Source of the DNA: Brachybacterium sp.
GTDB lineage: Bacteria; Actinomycetota; Actinomycetes; Actinomycetales; Dermabacteraceae
Assembly (NCBI GenBank): GCA_030451965.1
Contig: JAKDNE010000242.1
Span: 1 to 5,253 of the forward strand
DNA: 5,253 bases
Reading direction: 5' to 3'
Program-made: the position numbers and the translations under genes
The notes under the pieces: generated by a model
Told to the model about the DNA's origin: nothing
The model's database searches: none
What the model saw: the letters and a program-made list of their open reading frames with translations, nothing else
Shown here: positions 5,098-5,253 of the stretch, piece by piece
How positions within the stretch are numbered: the stretch's first letter is position 1
How the letters are laid out: the number at the start of each line of letters is the position of its first letter

Positions 5098-5253
5098 AGC
5101 CAATTGCTGGGTGGCACGACCTCGTTGCGGGAAGGCGGCCTCCAGCTCACCTCTATTGTCGGCCAAGGGAAGATACCGGCGTCATAGCCACGACATGTGC
5201 TACGAGAACCCTCTCTATCTGGCAGAGGAAGCCGCAGCCCTTGACCTGCTCTC
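5081..5253 (+). pseudogene. Fragment of an LLM-class flavin-dependent oxidoreductase (continues past window)
   Basis: The right edge of the window encodes DMCYENPLYLAEEAAALDLLS in the + strand frame that is open from 5054 to the end. This closely matches the RYENPLYMAEDAxxxDLxSGGR block found near residue 100 of luciferase-like monooxygenases. Upstream in the same frame, ASSSPLLSAKGR resembles the preceding ASPFPLLAAIGAR block. The expected intervening strand (EIGTGVI) appears only in another frame, as EDTGVI at about 5169-5186, which suggests compensating small indels. The roughly 60-80 residues before these blocks are missing and the region where they would be is occupied by the IS remnant. 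Either the gene was truncated at its 5' end by the IS or this is a diverged partial gene. The start coordinate is the first GTG in the frame and is not a supported start. The C-terminal part lies outside the window. Confidence 0.5.

Noticed and set aside
5120..5182. Reading LREGGLQLTS and EDTGV as the later SSTL-(D/E)xTG block of an LLM-class oxidoreductase
   Set aside because: In that family this block lies after the YENPLY block, so the order would be reversed; the ASSSPLLSAKGR reading in the downstream frame keeps the correct order.
1..5253. CRISPR arrays, tRNA or rRNA genes, plasmid replication gene, oriT
   Set aside because: No regularly spaced repeats, no RNA gene pattern, no Rep protein; oriT would be expected upstream of mobC, outside the window.

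Overview
The window is high-GC DNA with strongly GC-biased third codon positions. The protein families are typical of high-GC Gram-positive bacteria (Actinobacteria), possibly a Micrococcales-type host; that placement is an inference from codon style and gene families, not from a marker gene. It reads as part of a mobilizable plasmid or integrated mobilizable element that carries a small cargo region and ends in decayed insertion-sequence debris.

Positions 1-2085 (+ strand) are a mobilization operon. It holds the 3' part of a MobC-like relaxosome accessory protein (1-324), a MobA-type relaxase coupled to it by an ATGA overlap (321-1595), and a MobB-like coiled-coil protein (1195-1809) that starts inside the relaxase gene in another frame. 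The MobB frame continues past a TAG codon at 1807-1809 into a segment with two hydrophobic stretches ending at 2085. The ancestral product was therefore probably one 296-residue coiled-coil plus membrane protein, now split by a nonsense codon or made by readthrough. MobC and MobA would bind and nick oriT (not seen in the window); the coiled-coil protein would stabilise the relaxosome or tether it to the membrane.

Positions 2163-3884 are a divergent regulator/efflux pair: an ArsR-family winged-helix repressor on the - strand and a 12-helix MFS exporter on the + strand. The roughly 117-bp space between them carries four copies of the half-site AGGTTC/GAACCT, two of them forming an inverted repeat over the likely exporter promoter. 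This is the usual layout for repressor-controlled efflux. Downstream on the + strand is a small HXXEE-domain membrane protein (3986-4474).

Positions 4475-5253 hold no intact gene. On the - strand there is the C-terminal half of a VOC (glyoxalase/bleomycin-resistance) protein, abutted by the N-terminal piece of an IS transposase with an in-frame TGA. Next come repeats that look like the outer end of that IS, two inverted repeats, and at the right edge a + strand fragment of an LLM-class flavin-dependent oxidoreductase. I did not find a new defence or other undescribed system. The most notable points are the amber-split nested MobB gene and the multi-copy operator.
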